DNA of 58,023 nucleotides from Planctomycetia bacterium (GTDB lineage: Bacteria; Planctomycetota; Planctomycetia; Pirellulales; UBA1268). Positions 8,429 through 17,666 of this stretch are shown here, piece after piece. The notes under the pieces are model-generated. The model was not told the origin of the DNA and did not search any database. It saw nothing but the letters and a program-made list of their open reading frames with translations. The stretch is from contig JAPLNR010000071.1 in assembly GCA_026401035.1 (NCBI GenBank), positions 1 through 58,023 on the forward strand, written 5' to 3'. Each line of letters starts with the position of its first letter. The stretch's first letter is position 1. Made by a program: the position numbers and the translations under genes.

Positions 8429-9228
8429 GGCGTGCGCCTTCCCTGCTCGATGGCGCGGCCGAGTTCGTCGAGCACGTCGAGCGGCCCCGCATACGTGCGG
8501 CGGAGATTTTCGGGGGTCAGGACCGCGGCGGTCGGCCCCGCAGCCACGAGCCGCATATCGACCAGCGCCACGGCGTCGAACCATTCGGCCGCGGTTCGCA
8601 GGTCGTGATGCACGACCACCACGAGTTTTCCCGCGGCACGCAATTCGGCGAGCACGCGGAAGATCTGTTCCTGCGAACGGGCGTCGACGCCGGCCAAGGG
8701 CTCGTCGAGAAAATAGAGGTCGGCCTGTTGGGCGAGCGCCCGCGCCAGAAACACCCGCTGCTGTTGCCCGCCGGACAGTCTGCCGATCTGCCGGTCGGCG
8801 ACATCGGCAAGCCCCACGCGGTCGAGACAGGCATTTGCCAGCGCCCGCTCCCCGCTCCCGGGCCGGCGAAACCAGCCCAGCCGCGCATAGGTGCCCATCA
8901 GCACGACGTCCATCACGCTGACCGGAAAATCCCAGTCGACGGTTTCCCGCTGCGGAACGTAGCCGATCCGCCGGCGCACCTCGTCGAGAGGCCGGCCGAA
9001 GAACCGCACCGAACCGCCTGCCAGCGGCACGAGCCCCAGCGCCGCCTTCAACAGCGTGCTCTTGCCGGCGCCGTTGGGCCCGATGATCCCGAAAAGGCCG
9101 GGGGCTTCGATGACGAGGTCAATGTTCCAAAGCACGGGCCGCCGGCCGTAGGCGACAGTCACGTCGTGGAATTCCAGAGCCGGCCCGCTGTCCGAGCCCG
9201 GCCCGCTCGTCCGCGTCACGCGCTCCAT
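8425..9228 (-). CDS. Metal ABC importer ATP-binding subunit
   Basis: 267 residues. Walker [10 protein letters not shown] at about 50-58, Q-loop in YVPQRE, signature LSGGQQQR, Walker B LYFLDEP and H-loop VVHHD are all intact, so it should be an active ATPase. The [12 protein letters not shown] stretch after the Q-loop is characteristic of the Mn/Zn/Fe (TroB/MntA/ZnuC) subgroup. Its ATG shares one base with the TGA of the binding-protein gene and its stop overlaps the next GTG, so the four genes 10181-6303 form one tight operon. Confidence 0.93.
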   Translation of the reverse strand: MERVTRTSGPGSDSGPALEFHDVTVAYGRRPVLWNIDLVIEAPGLFGIIGPNGAGKSTLLKAALGLVPLAGGSVRFFGRPLDEVRRRIGYVPQRETVDWDFPVSVMDVVLMGTYARLGWFRRPGSGERALANACLDRVGLADVADRQIGRLSGGQQQRVFLARALAQQADLYFLDEPLAGVDARSQEQIFRVLAELRAAGKLVVVVHHDLRTAAEWFDAVALVDMRLVAAGPTAAVLTPENLRRTYAGPLDVLDELGRAIEQGRRTP

Positions 9229-10181
9229 CAGCGGCCTCCGCAGAGGGCCGAGACGATTGTTTCCACGTTTTCGCGCAGGGCGCCCTCGAGCGTCGCCGCC
9301 CCGCTGCCGGCCACGCCGAGCGAATCGGAATAGAGCCGTCCACCGAGCTTGACGTCATGGCCGCGGGACCGTGCGCCCTCGCGCAGTGCCGTCACGCTGC
9401 GATCAGACACGCTCGTCTCGAGAAAAATGGCCGGGATCTTCTTGTCCACGACGAGGTCGACGAGCCGGTTGATGTCGCCGAGCCCGGCCTCGCTCTCGGT
9501 GCTCGTGCCCTGCACGCCCACCACTTCGATGCCGTACGCCTTGCCGAAATACCGAAAGGCATCGTGCGCCGTGACGAGCACCCGCTGTTCGGCCGGGATC
9601 GTCGCGATCCGCAGCCGCAGTTCTTCGTCGAGCTTCTCGAGCCGCGCGGCATAGTCGGCCGATCGTCGCTGGTAGTCGGCGGTGCCGGCCGGATCAATTT
9701 TTTCCAGCGCCTCGGCAACGGCAGCGGGGCAGCGGCTCCAGAGCCGGGCATCGAACCAGACGTGGGGATCGAAGAGTCCGGGGGCCACCTCCAGCAGCCG
9801 ATCGGGCGGGAGCGTGTCGGCCACGGCCACCACGGGCACCCGCTTGCCCAACCGGGAGAGGAGCTCCGCGAGTTTTCCCTCGAGGTGCAGGCCCGAGGCC
9901 ACGATGAGATCGGCCCGCGCGAGCCTGTCCGCATCCCGCGGCGTGGCCCTGTAACTATGTGGATCGATGCCGGCGGCCATCAGGCAATCGATGACGACAC
10001 GGTCGCCCGCGACTTCCCGCACCAGATCGGCCACGACCGTCGTCGTGGCGACCACCTGGGGCCGCTCCCGGGCCGGCGACTCGCCACGCCCCTGCCTCGG
10101 TGGCCCACCGCCGAGGAGACAAAGGACGAACAGGACCGGGAGCCCCGCTCGCGACAGTTTTTTTGGGAAGTCAAAAATCAT
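9228..10181 (-). CDS. Metal ABC importer substrate-binding protein (cluster A-I, TroA/ZnuA-like)
   Basis: 317 residues. The N-terminal hydrophobic segment [12 protein letters not shown] acts as a signal peptide. Mature features are [18 protein letters not shown], then the candidate metal ligands His in DPHSY, His in DPHVW, His in [10 protein letters not shown] and Asp in LYSDSLG. These are the four-ligand set of Mn/Zn/Fe-binding cluster A-I proteins. The long His-rich loop typical of ZnuA is absent, which with the fused DtxR-type domain points to Mn or Fe rather than Zn (inference). The start at 10181 is set by the signal peptide; the open frame extends further but would overlap the divergent acetyltransferase. 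Confidence 0.9.
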   Translation of the reverse strand: MIFDFPKKLSRAGLPVLFVLCLLGGGPPRQGRGESPARERPQVVATTTVVADLVREVAGDRVVIDCLMAAGIDPHSYRATPRDADRLARADLIVASGLHLEGKLAELLSRLGKRVPVVAVADTLPPDRLLEVAPGLFDPHVWFDARLWSRCPAAVAEALEKIDPAGTADYQRRSADYAARLEKLDEELRLRIATIPAEQRVLVTAHDAFRYFGKAYGIEVVGVQGTSTESEAGLGDINRLVDLVVDKKIPAIFLETSVSDRSVTALREGARSRGHDVKLGGRLYSDSLGVAGSGAATLEGALRENVETIVSALCGGR

Positions 10182-10197
10182 TTTTTGAAGCCCCAAA

Positions 10198-10227
10198 AAT
10201 ATACCCCAGCCGTTTGTCCCCCAGCAA
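10198..10227 (-). promoter_or_regulatory. Possible promoter of the metal-importer operon
   Basis: On the minus strand TTGCTG (10222-10227) and TATATT (10198-10203) are 18 nt apart, placing a start near 10191, only about 10 nt before the ATG. The AT-rich run 10155-10203 (tttttt, aaaaat) stands out in this GC-rich region and is where a metalloregulator would be expected to bind. I see no confident DtxR or Fur box. Confidence 0.35.
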
Positions 10228-10275
10228 ACCCGGCGTCGCGGCTCAAAAAGCAGCCGCGGCGGACCGACCGGCGCG

Positions 10276-10304
10276 TTGACCTTCTCTGAGGGCATACTTA
10301 CCTT
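10276..10304 (+). promoter_or_regulatory. Possible promoter of the GNAT/M16 gene cluster
   Basis: TTGACC at 10276-10281 and TACCTT at 10299-10304 with a 17-nt spacer, 34 nt before the ATG at 10338. The -35 is close to consensus, the -10 only moderate. Confidence 0.35.
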
Positions 10305-10337
10305 CAGAGGAACTCGCGTTCCCCACGGAGCAACGCC

Positions 10338-10955
10338 ATGGAATCGACCTATTTCAAGCGGTTTCGCATGGATGCAGACCTGACGGCGCCACGGCGCCCG
10401 CAGCCGCTGCCCCCCGGCTACCGGTTTGTGGCCTGGAATGAGGCCTTGTTGGACGTGCATGCCCGCACGAAATTCCGCTCTTTCCGCAGCGAAATCGACG
10501 CCCTTGTTTTCCCGTGCCTCGGCGACCTCGAGGGCTGCCGCCGCCTGATGCGGGAGATTCGCAACAAATCCGGCTTTCTGCCCGTCGCCACCTGGCTGGT
10601 CGTGCGGAACGACGCCGGCGGCGATCTGGAGTGGTGCGCGACGATTCAAGGCGTGGTCGACAAACTGGGTATGGGCTCGATTCAGAACATCGGCGTGGTT
10701 CCCGGCCACCGGGGCTGCGGGCTCGGCACCTCCCTGATCGAGCAGGCAATCGCCGGATTTCGCGGCCATGGCCTGCGCCGGGTTTCGCTGGAGGTCACGG
10801 CCGACAACTCGCGGGCCGTGCGGCTCTATCAGCGTCTCGGTTTCCGGCGGGCGAAAACCGTGTACAAAGTGGTCGAACCCTCCGCCGAGGCGCCGGTCTA
10901 CGGCGCCAGCATCTCCAGCGTCGGGTCCCGGCTGGCGGAGCCTGTGTGCCCGTGA
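10338..10955 (+). CDS. GNAT-family N-acetyltransferase
   Basis: 205 residues from an ATG with GGAG 7 nt upstream. The C-terminal half is a classic GNAT core: NIGVVPGHRGCGLGTSLIEQAI is motif A with the acetyl-CoA pyrophosphate loop, and VTADNSRAVRLYQRLGFR is motif B. The N-terminal 90 residues (RFRMDADLTAP...LVFPCLGDLEGCRRLMREI) are specific to this subgroup and likely bind the acceptor, which is unknown. It lies 7 nt upstream of the M16 gene pair and probably shares its transcript. Confidence 0.88.
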   Translation: MESTYFKRFRMDADLTAPRRPQPLPPGYRFVAWNEALLDVHARTKFRSFRSEIDALVFPCLGDLEGCRRLMREIRNKSGFLPVATWLVVRNDAGGDLEWCATIQGVVDKLGMGSIQNIGVVPGHRGCGLGTSLIEQAIAGFRGHGLRRVSLEVTADNSRAVRLYQRLGFRRAKTVYKVVEPSAEAPVYGASISSVGSRLAEPVCP

Positions 10956-10962
10956 TCACCTC

Positions 10963-12210
10963 GTGAAGCAGACACTCTACTCAACAACTCTCGACAACGG
11001 CATCGTGCTGCTCGGCGAGCAGCTGCCAGGTCTTGAATCCGTCGCCATCGCGTTTCATCCCCCGGCGGGCGCCGTTCACGACGGCCCCGGCCGCTGCGGT
11101 CTGGCCACGCTCTCCGGCGAAATGATGCTGCGCGGAGCGGGCGATCGCAGCAGCCGACAGATCGTCGAGGCCCTCGAGGGATCCGGCGTGCAATGGTCGC
11201 AGGCGGTATCGACGAGCCATGCCAGTTTTTCCGGCGCGATGGTCGCCCGACAATTGCCGACGGCCTTGCCAATCTACGCCGACATCCTGCGGCGACCGCG
11301 GCTCGAGGAAGACCAGCTCGAAAATGCCCGGCAGATGGTGCTGCAGAATCTCGCCGGCACGGAGGACGATCCAGCGCACCGCGCCATGTCGGCGCTGCGG
11401 CAGCTTCACTACCCCAGCCCCTGGGGCATGCCGAGCGAGGGCATCACCGCCGACGTCGAGCGGATCGACATTGAGACGGTGCGGGCGTTCGTGGCGGCGA
11501 ACGTGCGGCCGGCCGGCACGATCATCGCGATCGCCGGCCGGATCGACTGGGATGATTTCGTCACGCAGGCCGAGCGGCTGTTCGGCGACTGGAACACGGG
11601 AGGCGCCGAACCCGTCCGCACCGCCGCCCGCGGGCCGCGTGTTCGGCACGTGCCCCACGACTCCCAGCAGACGCACATCGCCGTGGCCTGGTCGGCGCCG
11701 CCCTACCGCGCGGACGAATCGTACGAGGCGACCGCGGCGCTGGCGATCCTCGGCGGCGGATCGAGTTCCCGATTGTTCTCCGAGGTGCGGGAGCGGCGGG
11801 GGCTGTGCTACAGCGTGTCGGCCGGTTACCAGACGCTGCGGGACTGCGCCGCGGCCATCTGCTACTCGGGCACGAGCGCCGCGCGGGCCCAGGAAACCCT
11901 CGATGTGATGCTCGCAGAGATCTTGCGACTGCCGGGCACGCTCGAGTTGGCAGAGCTCGACCGCGTCAAGGCCCGGGCCAAGAGCAGCCTCGTGATGCAG
12001 CAGGAATCGAGCGCGGCGCGGGCGGGCGGCATCGCGCGGCAATGGTATCACCTCGGCAAGGTGCGAACGCTCGGCGAGGAACTGGCCCGCTACGACCGGC
12101 TGAGCATCGACTCGATCGAAGCGTGGCTGACCGCCAATCCCATCCGCGACCTGTCCGTCGTCTCGCTCGGCCGGGAGCCGCTGGAGGTGCCGCTTGAAGT
12201 TTCTGCATGA
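10963..12210 (+). CDS. M16B peptidase-like subunit without zinc site (R/Y-motif partner)
   Basis: 415 residues from a GTG at 10963. The two-lobed M16 fold is clear, but at the place of HFLEH the chain reads GLATLSGEMMLRG, with the zinc-binding His and catalytic Glu replaced, so it cannot bind the metal in the usual way. In its second lobe it keeps SSRLFSEVRERRGLCYSVSAGYQT, the Arg/Tyr motif that completes the substrate site. The following gene has the opposite set. This matches heterodimeric bacterial M16B proteases and mitochondrial processing peptidase, where one subunit gives the metal site and the other the R/Y pair. No signal peptide seen, so cytoplasmic location is likely. Confidence 0.85.
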   Translation: MKQTLYSTTLDNGIVLLGEQLPGLESVAIAFHPPAGAVHDGPGRCGLATLSGEMMLRGAGDRSSRQIVEALEGSGVQWSQAVSTSHASFSGAMVARQLPTALPIYADILRRPRLEEDQLENARQMVLQNLAGTEDDPAHRAMSALRQLHYPSPWGMPSEGITADVERIDIETVRAFVAANVRPAGTIIAIAGRIDWDDFVTQAERLFGDWNTGGAEPVRTAARGPRVRHVPHDSQQTHIAVAWSAPPYRADESYEATAALAILGGGSSSRLFSEVRERRGLCYSVSAGYQTLRDCAAAICYSGTSAARAQETLDVMLAEILRLPGTLELAELDRVKARAKSSLVMQQESSAARAGGIARQWYHLGKVRTLGEELARYDRLSIDSIEAWLTANPIRDLSVVSLGREPLEVPLEVSA

Positions 12211-13468
12211 ACGGCTCGACAACGGGCTCGATGTGATCGCGGAGGTCACCGACAGTGGCCTCTCCACGAGCGTCGGCTTCTTCGTGAAGACGGGCGCCCG
12301 CGACGAGACGGACGAACTCTGGGGCGTCAGCCACTTCCTCGAGCACATGGTGTTCAAGGGCACAGTTGATCTCTCCGGCGACGAGATCAACCGCCGCTTC
12401 GACTGGATGGGGGCGACCGCCAATGCCTTCACGAGCGAGGAAGACACGGTCTATCACGCGGCCGTGCTGCCGGAGCAGCAGCACGAGGTCGTCTCGCTCA
12501 TCGCCCAGATGATGCGGCCGGCTCTCCGCGAGGAGGATTTCACGACCGAGAAGCTCGTCATCCTGGAAGAGATCCGGATGTACGACGACCAGCCGCCATT
12601 CGGTGCCGACGATCGCTGCCGCGCCGCCTTCTTCGGCCGCCATCCGCTCGCCCGGAGCGTGCTCGGCACGGTCGAATCGATCGAGGCCCTGCCGGTCGAG
12701 GCGATGCGGGATTACCACCGCCGCCGCTACGCGCCCGGCAATATCGTGCTCGCCGCCAGCGGTGCGGTCGATTTCCGGGCGCTCGTCGAATCGGCCAAGC
12801 GGCTGTGCGGCGACTGGGAGCCGCAGGCCACCGCGGCCCGGACCGTGCCGGCGGAGCCGCGGCCGCCGGGGCTCGTCTCCACGATCGAACACATCACGCG
12901 GCCTGCCGCCACGCTCGAATATGCCGTGCGGATGTCGGCCGGCCCCGCGGGCGACGACGATGACCGCTACGCCGCCAAGCTGCTGTCCGTGCTGCTCGGA
13001 GATGAATCGGGCAGCCGGCTCTACTGGTCGCTCGTCGATTCCGGCGAGGCCGAGCACGCCTCCTGCCAACACCATGATTTCCTCGATGCCGGCTTCTTCG
13101 CCACCCAGCTTTCCTGCGACGCCGAGGACGTGAAGGAATTGCTGGCCCGCATCGACGAGGTCTATGCCGAAGCCGCCGCGGCAGGCATCGGCCGCCCCGA
13201 GCTCGAGCAGGCCCGCAACAAGCTCGCCGGCCGGGTCGTGCTCGGCGGAGAGCGGCCGCGACGTCGGCTCTTCGGCGTCGGACTCGAATGGGCCCACACG
13301 AACACCTACCGTTCCGTGGCCGACGACCTGCGGATCGTCGAGAATCTCTCGCTCGAAGACATCCACCGGGTGCTCGCCCGCTGGCCGCTCCACGGCCCGA
13401 GCGCCACCGTTCTGGCCGGCCCCGTGCCGGCGGACGCTTCCTTGGCGGCCGGTTCCACGGCACAATAG
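12194..13468 (+). CDS. M16B zinc metallopeptidase, catalytic subunit
   Basis: 424 residues. It starts at TTG 12194 with GGAGG 6 nt upstream and overlaps its partner gene by 17 nt, so the two are translationally coupled. The inverted zinc motif HFLEH (residues 48-52) is intact, and the downstream Glu ligand lies in LEEIRMYDDQ. In lobe two the R/Y motif is lost (GSRLYWSLVDSGEAEHASCQ), complementary to the upstream subunit. It should act as a heterodimer degrading peptides or presequence-like substrates. Substrate unknown. Confidence 0.9.
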   Translation: MKFLHERLDNGLDVIAEVTDSGLSTSVGFFVKTGARDETDELWGVSHFLEHMVFKGTVDLSGDEINRRFDWMGATANAFTSEEDTVYHAAVLPEQQHEVVSLIAQMMRPALREEDFTTEKLVILEEIRMYDDQPPFGADDRCRAAFFGRHPLARSVLGTVESIEALPVEAMRDYHRRRYAPGNIVLAASGAVDFRALVESAKRLCGDWEPQATAARTVPAEPRPPGLVSTIEHITRPAATLEYAVRMSAGPAGDDDDRYAAKLLSVLLGDESGSRLYWSLVDSGEAEHASCQHHDFLDAGFFATQLSCDAEDVKELLARIDEVYAEAAAAGIGRPELEQARNKLAGRVVLGGERPRRRLFGVGLEWAHTNTYRSVADDLRIVENLSLEDIHRVLARWPLHGPSATVLAGPVPADASLAAGSTAQ

Positions 13469-13475
13469 CCCGAAC

Positions 13476-14966
13476 ATGATCGCCCTGTTTGCCAACCGCT
13501 GGTTGATTGCCCTGCCGCCGATCTGGCTGCTCGGGGCCGGAGCACTGCTCGCGCTGGCGGGCATCCTGCTCGTCTGGTCCGTGCTCGCGCTTGTGCGGCC
13601 CCGGGCCGCCGCTGAGGCGCGACTGAGCCTGAACGACGGCTTTGCCGGCCCGCTCGCCTGGCTGCTGCTCGGCCTGGCCGCAATTGCCGTGGCCTTCACC
13701 CCGCTGGTGCCGCTCGGGCAGATCGGCCGCTCGCTCATGCGTTTGGCCGCGGCCGACGATTTCGACCGGATCGTCACGGTGGCTCCACAGGCGACGCTGC
13801 AGGAGATTTCCCTCGATCTGCGGCCGCAGGAGATCGAGTCACTCGAACTGAAAAGCGACGCGCCGCTCTCCGTCCGCACCCAGCAGCCGATCGAGGGCTT
13901 TGCGCTCGTGAAGGTTCCCGACGTCGACCTCGCGGCGAACAGCCCCTGGACTTGGAACCGCACAGCGGGTGACACCAACCCTTTTCTTGGCCAGCGGGCG
14001 AAACTCGAGGCAACGAATGCGTCCGACAAGCCGGTGCAACTGCGGGTGCGCGGTCGGCTCGTGCCGGAGTTTCCACAGGCGGGAATCCTGCCCTGGACCA
14101 CGATCACGCTGCTGGCCGTCGCGGCCCTCTACGCCGTCTTTCGGCTCGTGCCCCGGCGGATCGCGGCAATCGCCGCCACCACCACCAAGGAGGCGATCGG
14201 CCAGCCGGTGTTCGCGGTGGCGTTGATCGTGGGGACGGTGCTGCTGCTGGCCTTCATCGTCATTCCCTACAACACGTTTGGCGAAGACGTGAAAATGCTG
14301 AAGGACAGCGGTCTGACGCTGATCAAGGTGCTGGCGCTGCTGGTCGTCATCTGGACGGCGAGCGTGGCCGTTGCCGACGAGATCGAGGGTCGCACCGCGC
14401 TGACCGTGCTTTCGAAGCCGCTCACCCGCCCGCAGTTCATCCTTGGGAAATTTGCCGGCCTGGTGCTGGTGGCCCTGCTTGTGTTCCTCATTCTCGGCAG
14501 TGTGCTGATGGCGACCACCAGCCTGAAGGTCGTCTACGATGCCCGCGAGGGGGCCAAGATCGATCCGATCTGGCGGGACTGCGCCGACGAAATGATCACG
14601 GTCGTACCGGGCCTCGTGCTCTCCCTGCTCGAAACGATCCTGCTGGCGGCGATCAGCCTGGCGGTATCCACGCGGCTGGGAATGGTGCCGAATCTGATCA
14701 TCTGCTTCACGATCTACGCCCTCGGCCACCTGGTACCGCTGATCGTGCAGTCGAGCGTGGGCAAGTTTGCGATCGTGCGGTTCGTCGGCCAGTTGTTCGC
14801 GACGATCCTGCCGGTGCTCGAGCACTTTACGATCGAGGCGGCCGTCGTGGGCGGCGTGCCGGTGCCGTGGAGCTACCTGGCCTGGGCCGCGCTCTACGCC
14901 GGCCTCTATTCCGCCGTGGCGCTGCTCGTGGCCTTGGTGCTCTTCCAGAACCGCGATCTCGCCTAG
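13476..14966 (+). CDS. ABC-2-type transporter permease with large extracytoplasmic domain
   Basis: 496 residues. Two N-terminal helices (about 10-37 and 55-75) flank a long soluble region (about 80-200) ending ATNASDKPVQLRVRGRLVPEF, which resembles a beta domain outside the membrane. Then come six or more helices. The stretch WTASVAVADEIEGRTALTVLSKPLTRPQFILGKFAGL is characteristic of ABC-2/NatB-type permeases. The gene follows the protease by 7 nt. No ATPase gene is nearby in the window, so its partner must be elsewhere. Export substrate unknown. The start is fixed by the hydrophobic N-terminus. Confidence 0.75.
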   Translation: MIALFANRWLIALPPIWLLGAGALLALAGILLVWSVLALVRPRAAAEARLSLNDGFAGPLAWLLLGLAAIAVAFTPLVPLGQIGRSLMRLAAADDFDRIVTVAPQATLQEISLDLRPQEIESLELKSDAPLSVRTQQPIEGFALVKVPDVDLAANSPWTWNRTAGDTNPFLGQRAKLEATNASDKPVQLRVRGRLVPEFPQAGILPWTTITLLAVAALYAVFRLVPRRIAAIAATTTKEAIGQPVFAVALIVGTVLLLAFIVIPYNTFGEDVKMLKDSGLTLIKVLALLVVIWTASVAVADEIEGRTALTVLSKPLTRPQFILGKFAGLVLVALLVFLILGSVLMATTSLKVVYDAREGAKIDPIWRDCADEMITVVPGLVLSLLETILLAAISLAVSTRLGMVPNLIICFTIYALGHLVPLIVQSSVGKFAIVRFVGQLFATILPVLEHFTIEAAVVGGVPVPWSYLAWAALYAGLYSAVALLVALVLFQNRDLA

Positions 14967-14985
14967 GCCGCCAGTTCGAACGTGT

Positions 14986-15624
14986 CTAGCGAATGAGCCC
15001 GGTGCGGCCCGTTAGTCCGATCAGGCTGAGCCCGTCGTTCGCCTGCCCGGGAAGCGTCTCGCCGCCGAACTGCTGATTCGTCGGCAGCGAGCGGGCCTCC
15101 GCCTTGCCGTCCAGAATGAAGAGCATGCCGCCCGGCAGCCGCCGCTCGAACCGCGGTCCGACCTCGAGGCCGATGATGCCCTGTTGGTGGTTCTGGCCCA
15201 CCGAGGTGCGGAGTTCGAGTGCGTGGCGGCCGGCTTCGTTCTCGGCCGCCATGCCCAGACCGCCGATCCACTGCGCCGGCCCTTCGCGAATCATGCTGCG
15301 GTCGGCCTGCATCCCGGCCGTGACGTCGATCCCCTCGATGCGGCTGCGGATCTCCGCGAGCACCGGCTGCTGCGCATGCTCGGGCTTCGTCGGCCCCTTC
15401 ACCACCAGCCCCAGAGCCGCGGCCTCCTGGCTGACGTCGAGATCGCTCTTTCGCAGCGCCGCCGCCAGCGACGAGGCTCCGACAACATCGTGGAGCAGGA
15501 AGTCTTCGGCCACGAGCTGGTCGGGCTGCGGCTGGTCGGGCTGCGAGGCGTCGGCCGCCTGCAGCGTTGTCGCCCAGCCAAGCCAGAGCATCGACAGCCA
15601 GAGCGTCGTTGCGCGCATCACCAT
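14986..15624 (-). CDS. Exported protein of unknown function
   Basis: 212 residues. GGAGG lies 4 nt before the ATG at 15624; a GTG and an ATG directly after it are alternative starts. A signal peptide (TTLWLSMLWLGWATTLQAADA) is followed by a soluble domain with no family that I recognise. Its only notable traits are several Met-rich beta-like segments (GMQADRSMIREGPAQWIGGLGM) and an LPGGMLFILDGKAEARSL stretch. It converges on the ABC-2 permease gene with only 19 nt between stops, and lies downstream of the lipid A operon. Confidence 0.6.
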   Translation of the reverse strand: MVMRATTLWLSMLWLGWATTLQAADASQPDQPQPDQLVAEDFLLHDVVGASSLAAALRKSDLDVSQEAAALGLVVKGPTKPEHAQQPVLAEIRSRIEGIDVTAGMQADRSMIREGPAQWIGGLGMAAENEAGRHALELRTSVGQNHQQGIIGLEVGPRFERRLPGGMLFILDGKAEARSLPTNQQFGGETLPGQANDGLSLIGLTGRTGLIR

Positions 15625-15703
15625 ACCGCCTCCCAACCCTTCTATCGGTTTCGGGAGGCATTCACGCCAGCCTCCCGTCCGAAGGGTGGCAAGCCGGGCA
15701 GGA

Positions 15704-16780
15704 TCAGCCGGTTTTGCGGCGCGACGTAGGCTGCGGGCCACGGTGGGCCAGCGGTACGGTGGGCCGCTGCACGCTTTCACCCAGCCGCGTGCATGCCAGC
15801 GTGTCGATGACGCGGTTGGCGATCTCGAGCGCCGCGGCCCCGGCGGAGGCCGGCACCAGCGGGGCCCGGCCCGTGCGGATGGCCGTCAGGAAGTCGTCGT
15901 GTTCGCAGGCGATCGCGTTGGCATCCGGCGCGGCGAGCGTTTCCCGCGGCAGCACGGTGTCGAAAAATGAATCCTTGAGCGCGGCCCGCTGCTCGGGCGG
16001 CACGGCGGCGGCGACGAACCGGCCGCTGCGCACGTCGGCGGACGGTGCGATCACCTCGACCGTCTTGGCATTGAAGTCCACCGACACCATGCCGTCGCTC
16101 GACCAGAGCGACACCGCCCGGCGCAGCACGGGGCTGATCCGCGAGGCCGTGAGATCGGCGACGAGCCCCGACGAGAAGACGAGCCGCGCCCGCACGGCAT
16201 CCTCGTGCCCACCGGTGGCGACGATGCCGTGCGCGTCCAGATGCTCGAGCCGCCCGGGCTCGAGCGACAGCACAAGGTCGATATCGTGGATCATCAGGTC
16301 GTGGACGACACCCACGTCCATCGAGCGAAACGTGAACGGCGCGAGCCGGGCCGACTCGATCGCCACGGGGCGACCCACCTTCTCGATGGCGAGTTTCCAG
16401 GCGGGGTTGAACCGTTCGACGTGGCCCACCGCCACGATCCGCCCATGCCGGCGGGCGGTCGTCACGATCGCCCGGGCGTCCTCGACGCTGGCCGCGATCG
16501 GCTTCTCGATCAGCAGATCGAGGCCTGCCTCGAGGAGCGGCACCGAGATGCTGGCGTGCAGTCCGGTGGGAGCGGCGATCACGGCCGCAGTGGCCACCCC
16601 GACGAGATCGCCCGGTTCCGGCAAGGGGCGGCAGCCGTTCGCCTCGGCCACCCGCGCACGAGCCTCCGGCGACGGATCGACCACGGCCACGAGTTCGACG
16701 TCGTCGCGGGCGGCCAGCAGCCGCGCATGGATCGTGCCCAGATGCCCGCAGCCCACCACCGCCACCTTCATCCTTGTCAT
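15704..16780 (-). CDS. Gfo/Idh/MocA-family NAD(P)-dependent oxidoreductase in the lipid A operon
   Basis: 358 residues. The start at 16780 has GGAGG 6 nt upstream, and its ATG overlaps the lpxA stop by 4 nt. The Rossmann motif is VAVVGCGHLGTIHARLL. The family's catalytic EKP is in LLIEKPIAAS and a second conserved segment is VGHVERFNPAW. Position right behind lpxA suggests a sugar-nucleotide step of lipid A. GnnA, an oxidoreductase of this family, oxidises UDP-GlcNAc at C3 before transamination by GnnB to the 3-amino sugar used by some LpxA enzymes. No GnnB-like aminotransferase is present here, so that role is only a hypothesis; other UDP-sugar dehydrogenations fit as well. Confidence 0.85.
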   Translation of the reverse strand: MTRMKVAVVGCGHLGTIHARLLAARDDVELVAVVDPSPEARARVAEANGCRPLPEPGDLVGVATAAVIAAPTGLHASISVPLLEAGLDLLIEKPIAASVEDARAIVTTARRHGRIVAVGHVERFNPAWKLAIEKVGRPVAIESARLAPFTFRSMDVGVVHDLMIHDIDLVLSLEPGRLEHLDAHGIVATGGHEDAVRARLVFSSGLVADLTASRISPVLRRAVSLWSSDGMVSVDFNAKTVEVIAPSADVRSGRFVAAAVPPEQRAALKDSFFDTVLPRETLAAPDANAIACEHDDFLTAIRTGRAPLVPASAGAAALEIANRVIDTLACTRLGESVQRPTVPLAHRGPQPTSRRKTG

Positions 16781-17637
16781 GCAGCCCTCCTTCGTTCGCG
16801 GGCGCGTCCGTGCCGCCCGCCCTGTTGGTTCGATAAAAATTCGAGCAGTTGGGCCACCGGCGGCAGCAGCATGCCCTGCGACTGCAGGATCTCGGCCGCA
16901 CTCGTCAGGCCCACCTTTGCACGGTAGAGCAGCCGGTGGGTTTCGGTGATCGCGGTGATCGCCTCCTGCCCAAAACCGCTCCGCTTCAGCGCCACCACGT
17001 TGATGCACCGCGGCCGCGCCGGCATGCCCTCGCAGAGCATGAAGGGGGGCACGTCGTGAAGCACGCGGGACAGTCCGGCGACGAACGACCAGCTGCCGAT
17101 CGTCGCCCAGTGGTGCACGGCCACCGCCCCCGAGATCGAGGCGTGCGAATGAACCCGGACATGGCCGCCGAGCAGCGACCCGTTGGCGATGATCACATGG
17201 TCGCCGATCCGGCAGTCGTGCGCCACGTGGGAACAGGCCATCAGGAAGTTGGCGTCGCCGATCCGGGTTTCGCCATCCTCCTTCTCGGTGGCCCGATTGA
17301 TCGTGACCCCCTCGCGGATGATGTTGTCGGCGCCGATCACCACACGGGTGCGGGTGCCCTGATAGCTGAGATCCTGCGGCTCGGCGCCGATCACGCAGTT
17401 GGGGAAAATGCGGTTTCGCTCGCCGATCCGCACGTCGCCCAGAATGGTGACGTTGTTGGCGAGGATCGTGCCGCGGCCGATTTCAGCCTGGCCGGAGATC
17501 AGGCAATACGGCCCGATCTGCACGTCAGCGGCGATCCGCGCGCCGGGCTCGATGATCGCCGTGGGAGCGATCGCCGGCGCACCCAGCCCATGAATGGGAT
17601 GGATCTGCCGCTCCGAATCGTCACGCATGTCCGACAT
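16777..17637 (-). CDS. lpxA: Acyl-ACP:UDP-N-acetylglucosamine O-acyltransferase
   Basis: 286 residues from ATG 17637, supported by GGAGGGAG 8 nt upstream; an ATG 24 nt earlier lacks one. It catalyses the first lipid A step, acylating UDP-GlcNAc (or its 3-amino analogue) in the cytoplasm. The N-terminal two thirds is a left-handed beta helix of hexapeptide repeats (IAPTAIIEPGARIAADVQIG onward). The catalytic His is in MACSHVAHDCRIG. A C-terminal helical domain follows (YRAKVGLTSAAEIL). The last 20 residues are unusually basic and probably disordered. Part of the minus-strand operon skp-lpxC-lpxA-oxidoreductase. Confidence 0.93.
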   Translation of the reverse strand: MSDMRDDSERQIHPIHGLGAPAIAPTAIIEPGARIAADVQIGPYCLISGQAEIGRGTILANNVTILGDVRIGERNRIFPNCVIGAEPQDLSYQGTRTRVVIGADNIIREGVTINRATEKEDGETRIGDANFLMACSHVAHDCRIGDHVIIANGSLLGGHVRVHSHASISGAVAVHHWATIGSWSFVAGLSRVLHDVPPFMLCEGMPARPRCINVVALKRSGFGQEAITAITETHRLLYRAKVGLTSAAEILQSQGMLLPPVAQLLEFLSNQQGGRHGRARERRRAA

Positions 17638-17666
17638 CCCGAAAACTCCCTCCAGGCCCACGACGC

